The notes under the pieces were generated by a model that worked only from the letters and a program-made list of their open reading frames with translations, did no database searches and was not told where the DNA came from. Positions 23,062 through 34,035 of a DNA stretch of 64,000 nt are shown here, piece after piece. The stretch lies in assembly GCA_018340805.1 (NCBI GenBank), contig JACMZG010000008.1:56850196-56914195 (forward strand), in the 5' to 3' direction. A program made the translations under genes and the position numbers. This DNA comes from Microvelia longipes (Eukaryota; Arthropoda; Insecta; Hemiptera; Veliidae). Numbering within the stretch: position 1 is the stretch's first letter; each line of letters opens with the position of its first letter.

Positions 23062-23775
23062 GCAAATTTTTAGGACAATTATTATGTGTGCGAAAAAAAC
23101 CGATAACGAGATTTTACTTGAATCATCCGTTTAAGATGTTAAAGACCTTTTAACTAGTTTTTTCTAAGATATCTGTCCCTATCTGTGTGTGTGTTTGTGT
23201 GAGTCCTTGTATAAATGTGTGTTTATGCGTGTGTCTGTTGCCAATGTAGCACCCAGTGTAATTAGGTTTGAGAGTTGAATCTAGAATCAAAAATTATTCT
23301 TCAGATCTACTTACTATCTGGAAGGTATACTTTATAATGTCATAAATCAGCAATAAAAGCTCAAAAATGATTTAGAAAATATATAAAACTTTTTCCTACT
23401 ATTTGTTACCAAATATATAGCTTTGTAATAATGAGAAAATTATAATTTTATACATTATATAAGTTATATATTAAAGGAATATTTAATTGTTTGATGACTC
23501 AGCAAAATATGTTATTCTAGTCTAAAAAATATGATCTCATGGACAGCACAACTAGACCTTTTACAGACAGATTTTTGTGCTGTTTCACCTTTCTAGCGTA
23601 AACAAAGCAGAAGTTATGCTTGATGCAGGCACACAAACAGACAGCATGAGAAAAGCACTCAGAAGGTTATCAAAATGCCTGAAACGGATTATTATAGTGA
23701 ACCTCGATTTCTGGTATTAAGAGTCAACATAAATCTTTTTATATACATACAGCAGTTGGTAAGGAAGAGTAAAAT
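23062..23775. repeat. 5S-family repeat, head-to-head foldback copy
   Basis: The left side (23062-23360) follows the plus-strand 5' region of the family (GGCAAATTTTTAGGAC, GCGAAAAAAACCGATAACGAG, GTTGCCAATGTAGCACCCAG), while the right side (about 23500-23775) follows the inverse (CTAGCGTAAACAAAGC, CTCAGAAGGTTATCAAAATG, GGAAGAGTAAA). The 5S segment and GCGNAGC hairpins are absent. Diverged from the other copies. Confidence 0.65.
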
Positions 23776-24591
23776 TTCTACATTATAATAAGTCACGATA
23801 AGTTGAATATTTTTTTTTAATTTAAAATATATTCTTCAGATCAATAACTTAAAAAAAACGCAAAGAGATTTATAAGCCATTTTCAATACTTGTCAGCTGA
23901 AAGAAAAAGAAATTTAAAGAGGAAAAATGCTTTATCTTTATAAGAAATGACAGAGTAATAATTTATTTTACTATAAAGAGTGATGTAGCTGAAAGAAATG
24001 TTTTATAAACCCCCATACATTGCTTTATTTGTTTATTTATCATATAAAAATTCACACTTTTTACAATGACGCTTCAGTGAACAAAAGCATAAAAGAATCT
24101 AATTTAGGGCAAATATAAGGTTTTTTTAATATAAAAATTGCCTTCTCTTTTCATTATTAACTTGTATAACCCTTCTAAAAAAGCAAAAAATTAAAATAAG
24201 TTAAATTAAAAACTCGTGGAAGCAAGAGGCCTGGACTGTAAGGGAAGTTGTATCAACTCTTTAGACTGAGAAAAAATAATAAAAGAGAGAGGGAGAAAGG
24301 ACCCTTTTCTGACTCCCTAATGGATAAATTATTTAACAATTTCATTTCCGACACCACCTTCCTCATCCCGTAACACTGCCTTTTCTTTCCTTTATTTTAT
24401 TTAATTATTTCTTTCTTAAGAAAGGATGAAAGGAATAATACCAATATAATATTAATTATTAAAGGCAAAAATACTTAATTAGAATTAAAACATAAAACAA
24501 TACATTAAGCCTAATTATTCGATATTTAATGATGATAGAAATTATTATTGCGCAAGAGTGTAAAATAATCATACTATACATACGATCATAC
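23776..24591. other. unannotated AT-rich DNA
   Basis: No recognised feature. A slightly GC-richer patch at 24300-24380 contains no clear open frame. Confidence 0.5.
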
Positions 24592-24597
24592 AATATA

Positions 24598-24647
<50 letters not shown>

Positions 24648-24656
24648 TATAATATT

Positions 24657-24696
<40 letters not shown>
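24592..24696. repeat. TA then GA microsatellite
   Basis: TA alternation at 24592-24667 is followed by 14 GA units at 24668-24695, directly adjoining the end of a MITE fragment. Confidence 0.95.
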
Positions 24697-24698
<2 letters not shown>

Positions 24699-24772
24699 TT
24701 ATTAGTAGAGAGGCCCTATCAGTTGAATTTTGATACATCAAAAAAGTAACCTGAACACCCTCGAGTATTAAC
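24697..24772 (-). mobile_element. MITE (CTAGAGG family), 3' end fragment
   Basis: ATTATTAGTAGAGAGGCCCT and AAAGTAACCTGAACACCCTC are the inverse of the 3' ends at 15.8, 28.3 and 30.6 kb. Only about 75 bp remain. The shared peptide phrase 'EG.QV.FLM.QNST.RA' in overlapping open frames here and at 28.2 kb is due to this repeat. Confidence 0.7.
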
Positions 24773-25544
24773 ATGATGAAATAAACATTAAAAAAATACA
24801 TTAACATATATAAATAAAACAACGTTTATAATAGGAAACAAAACCCAAACAATGCATCAAACAGCGTTTGATGCTGAGATATCTGAAGGAAACTGATTCA
24901 TAAGGATTTCCAACTGCAACGAAAAATTATGTGCTTCAAAATGATCCCATGTTCTTTTAAGTTGCACTGTGTAGTATAATCAATAAGAGTCAAGATTAAC
25001 GTTATACTCGTGTCTTGGAGTAAGCTGTAACTCTTGTATGTACCCAGCTAATGATACTTATGACGAGAGCTACTTCTGCCGTTTCTTTAATCACCTCATT
25101 CTTCTTTCACATCTTAGGGTCTCTCATACTAATATTATTCTTATTCTTTCATAGAAAGAAAAAAAAAATAGCTGAAACACGAGATGTTGTTTCCGTGTTT
25201 TACTACATGACTAGGTAACTTTGTGCTAGGCGAAGAATAAAACATTCTAAGCGTACACCGTATTGAAACCTCTTTTGTTACTTGATCGCTCTAAATCTGA
25301 TGTTCTCTACTTAAGAATGTGTCTACTTTAAATTTCTAATTTAACTCATTAACTACATTTCTGCACATGAGTAAAACACTTTGTACAATATTTTATTTGC
25401 CAATTTACTTGGTGCTTCTTGAAACCCTCTCCTAACAGTATTCAGTTACCATGGGTACAGGCTTTCCAATAAAATATGAATAATTCAAATTGATTGTATC
25501 TTTCTTAATAAATAAAGCTTTTTATTATTAAATAAATAAATAAA
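24773..25544. other. unannotated AT-rich DNA
   Basis: No recognisable gene or repeat. Confidence 0.5.
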
Positions 25545-25620
25545 GCAACAGTCTCGCCACAAATGTAAAAACTATATTTACAAAGCCGGCTTTCGACTGT
25601 TAACAGCCATCATCAGTGCC
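25545..25620 (-). repeat. CTGATGA...GAAA repeat, hammerhead-like
   Basis: On the minus strand CTGATGA (25610-25616) is followed by one extra T, a 5-bp stem GGCTG/CAGTC with loop TTAA (25595-25608), then GAAAGCC and a tail including TTTGTGGCGAGAC. CUGAUGA-stem-GAAA is the conserved core of hammerhead ribozymes, but the extra base after CUGAUGA breaks the standard core and stems I and III are not obvious. Five related copies occur in the window. Confidence 0.5.
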
Positions 25621-26645
25621 GTAGAGAAGCGAGAAAGGAAGAAAAATACTATATCATTTGAGACAGAGGTTGAAATCTGACTCATAAAATTTCTTTTTAT
25701 TATTATTATTATTTTAGTTGCCAGCCATGAAGGCGATAAAAAAGCAGCACAGATAATTTAGAACATTTTATAATACTTTTGTTTAATATTTTCAATTGCG
25801 GGAACTGATATCCCTCTATTAGATTGAGATCTGGTATTGTTAAAACATAAAAGATATTTTGTGACGTGGCTCATTTTCTTTTAAACTAATAGTCCAAGAG
25901 CCAGGCCTAAATGTGACTCATTTTGTACTACTTCAAACTAAATTTTTCTGAAAATATACCTTAAATTATGAAGGAAAAGCATAATCTGCCTATCCAGAGT
26001 GGAGCCTTCATATGAAAGCGCTCGGTCAAAGTATTAAAAAAATGGCAGAAATTCCAGATTTCATGCAATACGTGGTTTCCTGTAAGTCGTGTGCAAACTA
26101 TGAAGAGAGCATTTTTTAAAGCTGATAACATTTTCTATAAAACGAATGTTTTTGCGTCAAATTAATTTAACATAGGTATTAATTTAAACATTATCTTCGT
26201 TTCATTTAATCTTTTACGTATCTTTTTTTTTTGGTTGTTAAAAAAAACAAATGTTTTAAGTCAAAGAATAAGTACAACACTGTCAAACATAATTATTTTT
26301 TACCAAAACAAATAATATGAAGAAACTATTTGATTTTTTACTAGTTTTTTTGGTCTACTTTTGAATTTTAAAGGTGTGATATGTCTTTACTTTGCCATAA
26401 TAATTGTAATATCTGATCTAGTTACTACGTTGTTTACCTAAAACACGCTAAAGATAAGGTAAGAAAACTACTGACGCCATTTTTATTTCTGCCGTATTTA
26501 AGTAAAAATTATACGTTTTTTCTTGTTTAGACATTGCAACATTATCAAAACACACTATTAGAGCAGAAAATATCATAAAAAAGCATGCATGTGTTAATAA
26601 AAATTTTAATTAATGCCCCGGTTTATAGTAAAACGATAAAACAAT
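25621..26645. other. unannotated AT-rich DNA
   Basis: Contains a short ATT run near 25697-25712. No gene or RNA recognised. Confidence 0.5.
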
Positions 26646-26722
26646 GTTTCCCTGACTGGATTCGAACAACGAATCTTTAGTTTTTCAAGCAAATTTCTAA
26701 CCGATTGCGCCAAAGAGTAGGG
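26646..26722 (-). repeat. tRNA-like sequence
   Basis: On the minus strand an A-box-like TGGCGCAATCGG (26701-26712) and a B-box-like GTTCGAATCCA (26657-26667) are spaced as in a tRNA, with CCCTA/AGGG bases at the ends. The anticodon arm does not pair well and A-rich sequence follows, which suggests a tRNA-derived SINE head or pseudogene and not a working tRNA. Confidence 0.5.
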
Positions 26723-26746
26723 CGGAAAGTAAATCACTTTCCGCCC
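26720..26746. repeat. perfect 11-bp hairpin
   Basis: GGGCGGAAAGT at 26720-26730 and its exact complement at 26736-26746 with a 5-base loop. It lies just 5' of the minus-strand tRNA-like head. A further GGGCGGATAGTTAAC occurs at about 26833. Confidence 0.8.
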
Positions 26747-26867
26747 TGATTTTACATTCTGTCCTAATTTTTGTTCCCTCCCTTCTTTTCACAAACAGGC
26801 CGTAATACGGTATTTTCCTTCCTGAAAATAAGGGCGGATAGTTAACTAAAGTTAAACTAACTAAAGT

Positions 26868-26940
26868 TAACCCTTTAACTAAGTTGGTAGCGTCTTCGGC
26901 TTTTAACTTAAAAGTTACAAGTTCGATCCTCACAGGAAAA
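26868..26940 (+). repeat. tRNA-Lys-like relic
   Basis: TAACTAAGTTGGTAGCGTC resembles a D-arm/A box, GGCTTTTAACTT contains a CTTTTAA loop with anticodon TTT, and AAGTTCGATCCTCAC resembles the T-arm/B box. The order and spacing follow tRNA-Lys(UUU), but acceptor and T stems do not pair, so it is a pseudogene or SINE head. It diverges away from the minus-strand tRNA-like sequence 150 bp to the left. Confidence 0.5.
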
Positions 26941-27789
26941 ATATACTTTATAAACTTTTTTAATAAGTTTTATCATCGAATATGTTAAATTTTTAAAACT
27001 TTTACTTCATAAGTGTAAATGTTTTTTTATTTTACCTGAGTACATTCTTGTTTATGAAATACGGCAACATTATTTACAAATTTTTTAATAAATGCCATTA
27101 AAAAGAATATTTAAATAAAGTTGCATATTTATTTATAGACTTTTAAAATAGGTAGATTTTAAAAGGTTTTAAATAGGTAGGTTTTAAAATAGGCTTTTAA
27201 AACTAAAATATTCATAAACTAAACATTTATTTGGCAAGGTGTAAAAAAACTAATAGTTAATGACAGTAATAAATGAGTTTCAGCATGTATGATGATAAAA
27301 AATGAACTAGTTAACAAAAATAATTATCATGAAAAATTAAAAGAAAAATGATAAAAGTTAAAAGTTTATTCCTAGTGTAAACTTTTGAAATAGAATTATC
27401 AAATTCTTTGCTTAGATAAAATTAAAATATGCTGACCTCCCTGTTCTGTACCGTGACTAAGCAAACAGCTGTTATACTTATTATTGTCATTAAAATCTTA
27501 AAATTAATTTAATTTCTTTGATTCTTTTATAAGTTTGATTGATTTCTTTAACAAGTAAACATTTTTATGAACTATAGATAATATCGATCGAGGAGCTTTG
27601 AAATTAAATTGAGAGAGAAATTATGTAATAAATCATTTAATGTCTAATAAATCAAGAGGTAGCTTAAATAAAACACACCGTGATTTTACAAATCGCTGTT
27701 TGTTATTATGCTATTATCTTCCTTTTGGAGGGAGAACAAGTAATAAAAAGTATACGAATCTTAACTTACCAGAGAAGAAACAAGTCGTT
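26941..27789. other. unannotated AT-rich DNA
   Basis: A short repeated phrase around AAAATAGGTAG/TTTTAAATAGGTAGG occurs at 27145-27195. No gene recognised. Confidence 0.5.
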
Positions 27790-27960
27790 AATCTAGAGCA
27801 GTAATTGACTTTCTCGGCTTCGCCTCACAAGCTGACTAAAAAGTTCTCTCGGCAAACCTTGGGGTTGATTAATATGGTTTCTCCGGTTTTGGCATCAGGA
27901 ACCAATAGCTACCCAGGGAGTATAACTCGCTTTTCTCCCTTTGTGAGTTAAAAAGTATTA
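27790..27960. repeat. hairpin module with GGCTTCGCC core
   Basis: CTCGGCTTCGCCTC at about 27813-27826 has the same TC-GGC-TTC-GCC-TC core as the module at 9.2 kb, with weak outer pairing. The GC-richer continuation (CTCTCGGCAAACCTTGGGGT, CAGGAACCAATAGCTACC) resembles 39.4 kb (TAGGAACCAACTAACTA). Confidence 0.6.
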
Positions 27961-28035
27961 ATAATTCAAATATTCTGTAAAAGAAAATGTAAGCAGCATT
28001 TGTAAACATATACTTTTGTAAACATAAAGATAAAT

Positions 28036-28322
28036 ACTAGAGGGGGCATAGCCTATCTCAATGCATTAAGAGTCCTGAAACATCATTTTTGGTCTCTCAG
28101 GGGCTCTGCGTAACCTCATTGAAACCTTTTATAAGAGTGAGTCATATTAAATCAATTGTTTTCGGCTACCTGCAAATTGTTTGCGTTTATATTTTTAATG
28201 ATCTACTGTATAAGATACTGTAATTTTGTTTTGTTTATTTTTATATTGATAGTCGAAGGAGGTCAGGTTATTTTTTTGATGTTTCAAAATTCTACCAATA
28301 GGGCTCCTCTAGTAATATATCT
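28036..28322 (+). mobile_element. MITE (CTAGAGG family), full copy
   Basis: Starts TACTAGAGGGGGCATAG and ends GGGCTCCTCTAGTAATA, giving short terminal inverted repeats (ACTAGAGG). Length about 287 bp with no coding capacity. Internal motifs CTATCTCAATGC, GTAACCTCATTGA and GAGGTCAGGTTA recur in the copy at 30.4 kb. A 66-codon open frame covering its right part is a product of the repeat. Confidence 0.8.
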
Positions 28323-29019
28323 TTATGATTGTAAAGGTCAAAAGATATTTTCTTAAGAAAAACTTTATTAATTTGAAAAGTAGGCTCCAAACAAAGGAAA
28401 TACCAATTTCTATAGTGTGATAATAGGTTGGAAAACTGTTTGCTTAGAAATTCCAAGAAGCACTTTCCCTTTTTTCCTCGAGTGGTTCTAAGGACACATT
28501 ATCATATCAATTCTAGTTAATTTCCATTTAACGTTTTTAAATGCTTTTCTCGATACTTCCCTACTTTTTTTGGACAAATACTTTTTGTCATTTTGTGTTA
28601 CTAAAAAGGCTTTTTAGAAATATAAACGAAAAAAGCTTTTTGTTGATTTGTCACTTTAACAGTTTAAACAGTCGAGAAAAGGATCTTAGTAACTTACTCT
28701 GCCTAAAACTTCGGCCTCAATACAAGGATTCTTGAAACTCCCAAGGCACGGAAAGTAGGAAAACTACCTGCTTTGACTAATCAGAAAATATGAGTTCATA
28801 AACTATATCCCTGATTACGTATTTTATTTCATAAAAATCATGATCACATTTTCTTTTAACTACTATTAAATCAATTAATCACTAGTTAAATTAACATCTT
28901 TAATTTGTTAATTTAAAAAAAAATAATTTATAACTTTAGATCTGTAAGACTTAAAAAAATTACTTGGTGGCTGGGTGTTTATTTAAAAATATTGTATGCA
29001 AGAAGTCAACAAAGGTTTA
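28323..29019. other. unannotated DNA
   Basis: A 64-codon open frame (28541-28735) shows no domain, and no repeat match is evident. Confidence 0.45.
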
Positions 29020-29200
29020 CTGACACTTGCATGGCATTTGCCTACTTTGGCTGCGCCTCGGCAGTCAACATGTAAATTACCTGCCTCGGTTTCGCCTATG
29101 CTGGTAATTTCTATAGCTTACACTTGTCTTCGGCTCAGGGGAAATATTTTTAACTAGTCAGAAAAAATCTTTCCTGCCTAGTTACATAAATAACTATTTT
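29020..29200. repeat. hairpin module with GGCTGCGCC and GGTTTCGCC cores
   Basis: The first hairpin has core GGCTGCGCC with outer bases TTGCC/GGCA at about 29038-29064. The second has an 8-bp outer stem AAATTACC/GGTAATTT (29074-29081, 29103-29110) around CTCGGTTTCGCC. The tail ACATAAATAACTATT resembles 41.7 kb. It belongs with the modules at 9.2, 27.8, 39.3 and 41.5 kb. Confidence 0.65.
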
Positions 29201-30355
29201 TGATTATATCTGTTTATTATTTTATATAGGGATTTATATTCATCTATAAACATGCCGTCCAATACAGATACAAGTATATTCATTTCATGCCGTAGTGTTG
29301 GCAGTGTATAATCAAAAGAAGACAGGAGAAGGTTTTAGGGGACTTGGTAACTGGGTTAAGTCCAAGCACCAACACAGTCAGCCGGCAGGGAAACCTTAGA
29401 GTCTCGGATCGAAGGCCCTTTGTCCCCTTCCCTTCCTCAATAACACTGACCCCATGACATCGTCAGCTACAATGCATTTTTTTCTTCTTAGAAAGAAGAG
29501 AAGCACTTTCCCGTCAACCTTTGAAGCAGTTTATCTCAGCCTTTTAAATTTAAGCTGAAAAAGAATCTTAGCCAGAATTTCACACTTACTCAGTATTGGA
29601 GTTGTTACGTAAAGATTTTAAGCAAGATTCTCAAAACTTATGTAGCACAAACATTTGTACTCATGTTTCAAGTTAATGCAAACAACTTTACTAGGTTCCG
29701 AGGAACCCCGATCCCGATTTCATACATAGTTTTAGTACGAAAACTTTGTCATTAAATTTTATTACAAAAAATAATAATTTATAACTTGTGAGAAGAATGA
29801 AAGGAAAATTACAATAAATAACTTTTTTTTCATTCAGCCAAAAAGTTAAAAACAAAGTATTTTGGAAATAAAAGAAAACTTTTGCTTCTGGTAATGGATA
29901 TTTTATTAAATTCAGTAAAGAATATAGAGGTCAAAAAATTAAAGTTAAAAAGTGATTTTAAGTTTGTGTTAAAGCAAGAGCAGACGGGCAAAGAGTGAGT
30001 AAACAGAGCTCCATTAAACACTCATCTGTACGACAGCATCCCTAACCCCTGCCATGGTCACCATCCAAACCTTTTTTTACAACCAAGTGAAAACCTCATC
30101 TCATCTTACCAGCCGCTAAACAAACTAAATTAAGGCATTCTACAACAATGATTTTTTTCAAACAAATATTGAAGTATGTAAGTTAAAAAGAATTATAGGT
30201 AATCAAATATCTATTTATGTTTTAGTTGACGTAATAATTTCATTGTCAGTCTTGTTTATCAAAGTAATAAACACATCAATTTATTTCCTAAATTGATTTA
30301 GAAACACAATAGGCAAGGATAGAGGAAAACTCGTGCCTTTTAACATAGAGATATA
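29201..30355. other. unannotated DNA, GC-richer at 29290-29480
   Basis: A patch with phrases such as CAGCCGGCAGGGAAACC is GC-richer than its surroundings, but has no long open frame and no repeat match in the window. The 63-codon minus frame at 29830-30021 has no domain. Confidence 0.4.
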
Positions 30356-30655
30356 TATACTAGAGGGGGCATAGTCTATCTCAATACGCAGAAAGGTCTG
30401 AAACATCGTTTTGGAGCTTTGTGTAACCTCATTAAGACCTCCTTCAAGAGCGAGTTAAGGTTATTATAAATCAATTTTTTATAATAACCAATAGGCATTT
30501 CACCTATTGTTTGTGTTTTGATTTGCATTTTTTTACGTTCTTCTATAAAACTTACAATAATTTTGTAGTGATTATTTGATGATATTTTTAGCGAAGGTGG
30601 TCAGGTTACTTTTTCGATGTTTTAGAATTCAACCAATAGGACCCCTCTAGTAATA
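30356..30655 (+). mobile_element. MITE (CTAGAGG family), full copy
   Basis: Starts TACTAGAGGGGGCATAG and ends GACCCCTCTAGTAATAA. About 300 bp, non-coding, clearly related to the copy at 28.0 kb. The large duplication starts inside it at about 30593. Confidence 0.85.
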
Positions 30656-32388
30656 ATATCTCTATGCCTTTTAACTTAACTAGGAATTATTTTATACTAG
30701 CAAGGTTCTCCTCGTAGGTTAATTTCATTAAGTGTATTTAAAGAATAATCGAAAATTGTAAAAAAATATAAAAATCTTAATTAAAATTATGTACTAGGAT
30801 TTTAATATTGAATAACAAGCCATGTACGTTAATTTTTTTTTAAAAAAATATCATTTATCTCTTGACATGGAACCTTTAGACGTTTCTAACCTTGATTTAT
30901 CCATACAAAAGCATGATAATTATTTTGTCAAGAAACAAAAATAATTTATCATCAAAGGCAAAAAACTGAAAAATAATTTAAAGAAAATAAAAATTAAAAT
31001 GCTTGCAAGTTGCTTCATTGCAACAAGTTATGCGTTTTTCCAATTGCAATGACATGATTTCTTTCTTTTATTGTTACCCAACACACTTTGTAAAAGAAGT
31101 TATTGATTGCTGACCTATTTATTGTTAACCTATACAGGAGGCGGCAGATGGAAGACTAAAATGGCATTAGATTTTGATATTCTTAAAGGAGAGTTAGAGT
31201 CAGTAAAAAAAGGCTTTTACTCACCCAAAGAAGTTTATATAAGATAGTTTGAGGCCGAGTGACTCGATACACTTGCATAATATTATTTTTATTGCCGAAC
31301 TACAATTTTTATTTGAATTTTTTGTTTAACGTATTGTTCAGTAAATCTAATAATTTTTAAAATTTCTATAATTTTCTGAAGAACACAAACTAATATATGA
31401 AGTAAAGGAAATTAAATAAAATTTAATAAAAAGTACATTTTAATGATCTTATAATAATTAGTACAATCAAACAATAATTAGTACGATCAAACTATTGACA
31501 GGTTGTATAACATACAAGAGTCCGATGCTCACAAAAAGTTTAAAATAAGATTCAATTAAAATATAACCAAATAGTGATATCATCATTGTTTTGGTTATAT
31601 TGCTAGAATAGATATTGACGAGCTGAGTTATGGTAAAGTATATTTAAACATTTTGCGAAGTTAAGTTTAGCGAGAGCTCGTTAAGTTAATTTATGTTTGT
31701 TTGGACTAAGTTGCTCAACAAGGTAAAACTATGAAGATCGGTAAAGTTTAAATTGTTGAAAGTTTATAGTAAAGTTTTTAGTACAGTCTTAGGAGGGTCT
31801 ATAGAGGAAGCGAGGCGTATCATTGATCCTCCTCGTTCTGTTTCACTTCCTTTTGCAACATTCGTAAACAATTACGAGATTTTACCCCTGATCAGCATTG
31901 ATTACAATTAGTGAGACGTTTTCATTAAGTTTACCTTTAACTACCAATAGTACCCTTATTTACCAATAATGCCTTATCTAATTTTTTTGAATAATTGAAA
32001 CCGTTAGTATAGTCTAAACTATCAACGATTTATAAGACTAATAAATGTACCACTGGAACACCCGTGTTGGAGTAAAATACAGGAGTGTAATTTAAAAGCA
32101 AAGATAGGATGGACAATAGGTCAAGGGCAGCACTTCTTATACCTGAGAGCCATGACCCACTAAGGTTCATAAGGTAATATTTTGGCAAGGATAGTGGAAA
32201 ACTCATGCCTTTTAAACGTAGACTCATTTGAATACGGTTATCACAAGCTATCGGTATCTAGGTCCTGGATCGAAAAGTCTATCTAGGTCTAGGTTCTCAA
32301 CCCTAAGGTCGTAAACCCAACATTGTGTCGCAGACAATTATTGGTTGGTCACAAGAAAATAATTGTTAAAAGTACATTATTTTTTTTA
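30593..32388. repeat. segmental duplication, copy A
   Basis: About 1.8 kb that recurs at 35933-37722 with roughly 98% identity by eye. Most differences are single-base indels, many in homopolymers. It starts within a MITE at GAAGGTGGTCAGG and ends in a T run. A splice-acceptor-like CTATACAG before a short open frame (MALDFDILKGELESVKKG, about 31159-31246) lies inside, but no function can be assigned. Confidence 0.95.
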
Positions 32389-32936
32389 AAAAAATATGTA
32401 GACATACTTTTTAAAAAAATTATAGACATTAACTTTATTTTTTAATAAACTTGATTAAGTATTTTTTCTTAAGAAGTTTAATCAATTTAAACTTATTTGA
32501 ACATCATAAGAACTTATATCGGCTATTCCCTTTATATTTGACAGTAAAATAACAGTAAAACCAACATCCTGGTCTGGCTTCAGACTTCTTAAGACCCTAC
32601 GTCAAGAGGAAAAAGCCCAGAGAACATAAAATAAGAGAAAAAAATCTAATACAACAAAAACATGTTGCTCCCGAAGATTGCCAATTTATAATTTGTCACG
32701 TAAAACAATTAACTGTGGACAATTATATTAAATGTTATCAGCAAATAATTATTTACTATTTCAGTATACAGTACTCACTTTGGGTCGCTGTACAGCAAAA
32801 CAATACACATTCACTGTGTACACACTAATAGAACACATTCACTGTATATTTTAACAGTACGCAGTGTTTTGGCCGGATTTCAAATAAGCCAAAATTTGTT
32901 TAAGTGTTATTTTACTAAAAAGCTTGTACCATTTTA
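32389..32936. other. unannotated DNA
   Basis: Short near-repeats of ACTTTTTAAAAAAATTATAGA type at 32398-32430 and of CACATTCACTGT at 32807-32845. No gene recognised. Confidence 0.5.
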
Positions 32937-32971
32937 CCACGGCTTGTAGCAGACTCTGCTACAAGCCGTGG
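32937..32971. repeat. perfect 16-bp hairpin
   Basis: CCACGGCTTGTAGCAG (32937-32952), loop ACT, then the exact complement (32956-32971). It is nested within a further inverted pair TTGGCCGG (about 32877) and CCGGCCA (about 32980). The size would suit a small-RNA precursor or an element tip, but no family is evident. Confidence 0.85.
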
Positions 32972-33007
32972 CCTAAAAAACCGGCCATGAAGAATTAGAC
33001 TCATCTC

Positions 33008-33090
33008 ACCGGCACTGATGATGATCGTTATGGTCGAAAGCTGGCTAAATATATTCAATTATATTGTTGTGGAAAGACAAATACTGTTTA
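33008..33090 (+). repeat. CTGATGA...GAAA repeat, best-preserved plus copy
   Basis: CTGATGA (33015-33021), one extra T, stem GATC/GGTC (33023-33026, 33032-33035, one G-T pair) with loop GTTAT, then GAAAGC (33036-33041) and a tail ending in GTTGTGGAAAGACA. The stem differs from that at 25.6 kb but still pairs, which suggests past selection for the fold. The tail is shared with the copy at 54.4 kb. Confidence 0.55.
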
Positions 33091-33159
33091 CTTTTATTAG
33101 TATATTCCACATCTCAATAATTTTCGGATTAAGATCTTATTCATTTTGAAAACTTTTCA

Positions 33160-34035
33160 AAATGAGGAACTTTTCCTTATTACATCGGATTTGCTACACT
33201 CATCCTCCCTGCTTCAGAATCGCTTCAATCATTCATAGAATAAACAATTTGTGAAATGAATACTGCAACATCTTCCGGACTCGCTTCGTTCGTCCTCAGA
33301 TAGTTACTATCTGAGGATGAACGAAGCAATTCTGAGTATGCTTCATACAAGTTAAGCAGAATCGAGTGTGTTCAATGCTTGGATGGGTGACCACTGGGAA
33401 TGAAACGAATATATTTAATAGATTCGATTCATTTCCAGTGATCACCTATCCAGACACTGAACAAGCTCGATGTTGCTTAACTCGTATGATCTAACAAATC
33501 TCATAGATGTACTTGTCATATGGAAACAAAACTTGGTGTGCTTATTTAATACGTAATGGTAGATACTTGTACCGAATTTCAACTCAATAAGAACTAATAC
33601 AAGTTCATGTAATAAAAACGTATACAAGTCATGTAATAAAAATTGAACTAATGCTGATAATGAGATGGACTTGGCCTATATGTTAGTCTTGTATATGGCT
33701 ACAAGAGTACCAAATCTCAATCCGATGTCACCATTTTTCTGCATTTTATTTTTCGAAATTTTTACTGAGTCATTATTGCGGGTTGATAACGTCATGTAAA
33801 AATATTTTTTGAATGGCACAACTAAAGCGGTACATTGCTTTTTGTACAAAGTTTTAACTCGCTAGCATAAATACACTGGTAGCTACGATGATAACAGTCA
33901 CGCACACACATACACTTATAGACATACAACTTTGTAAAAACCAATTATGAGGCCTTAAAAGCACCTAAAACGGATCATTCCTGTTTCGGTTTTTGCAAAC
34001 ATAATACTTTTCCTATATACCTACGATATAAATAA
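33160..34035 (-). repeat. 5S-containing repeat, copy 7, with inverted 5S duplication
   Basis: Minus-strand copy that carries two 5S-like segments in opposite orientation: plus at 33346-33405, containing CTTGGATGGGTGACCACTGG (the best-preserved C box of the window), and minus at 33429-33490. Hairpins GGAT/ATCC (33187-33205) and GGAC/GTCC (33277-33295) lie before them. The 5' part shows CTAGCATAAATACACTGG and the palindromic terminus ending at about 34030. Confidence 0.85.

Noticed and set aside
26868..26940. A functional tRNA-Lys gene
   Set aside because: Acceptor and T stems do not pair, so it cannot form a cloverleaf.
28156..28356. Peptide 'EGGQVIFLMFQNSTNRAPL' shared with 24604-24822
   Set aside because: Explained by the 3' end of the CTAGAGG MITE present at both places.
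31159..31246. Possible exon MALDFDILKGELESVKK after a CTATACAG acceptor
   Set aside because: Short, with no recognisable domain and no good donor. Its presence in both A and A' only reflects the duplication.
33346..33405. A functional 5S rRNA gene
   Set aside because: Only the internal promoter half is present; the 5' third and the 3' end of 5S are missing and substitutions are many.
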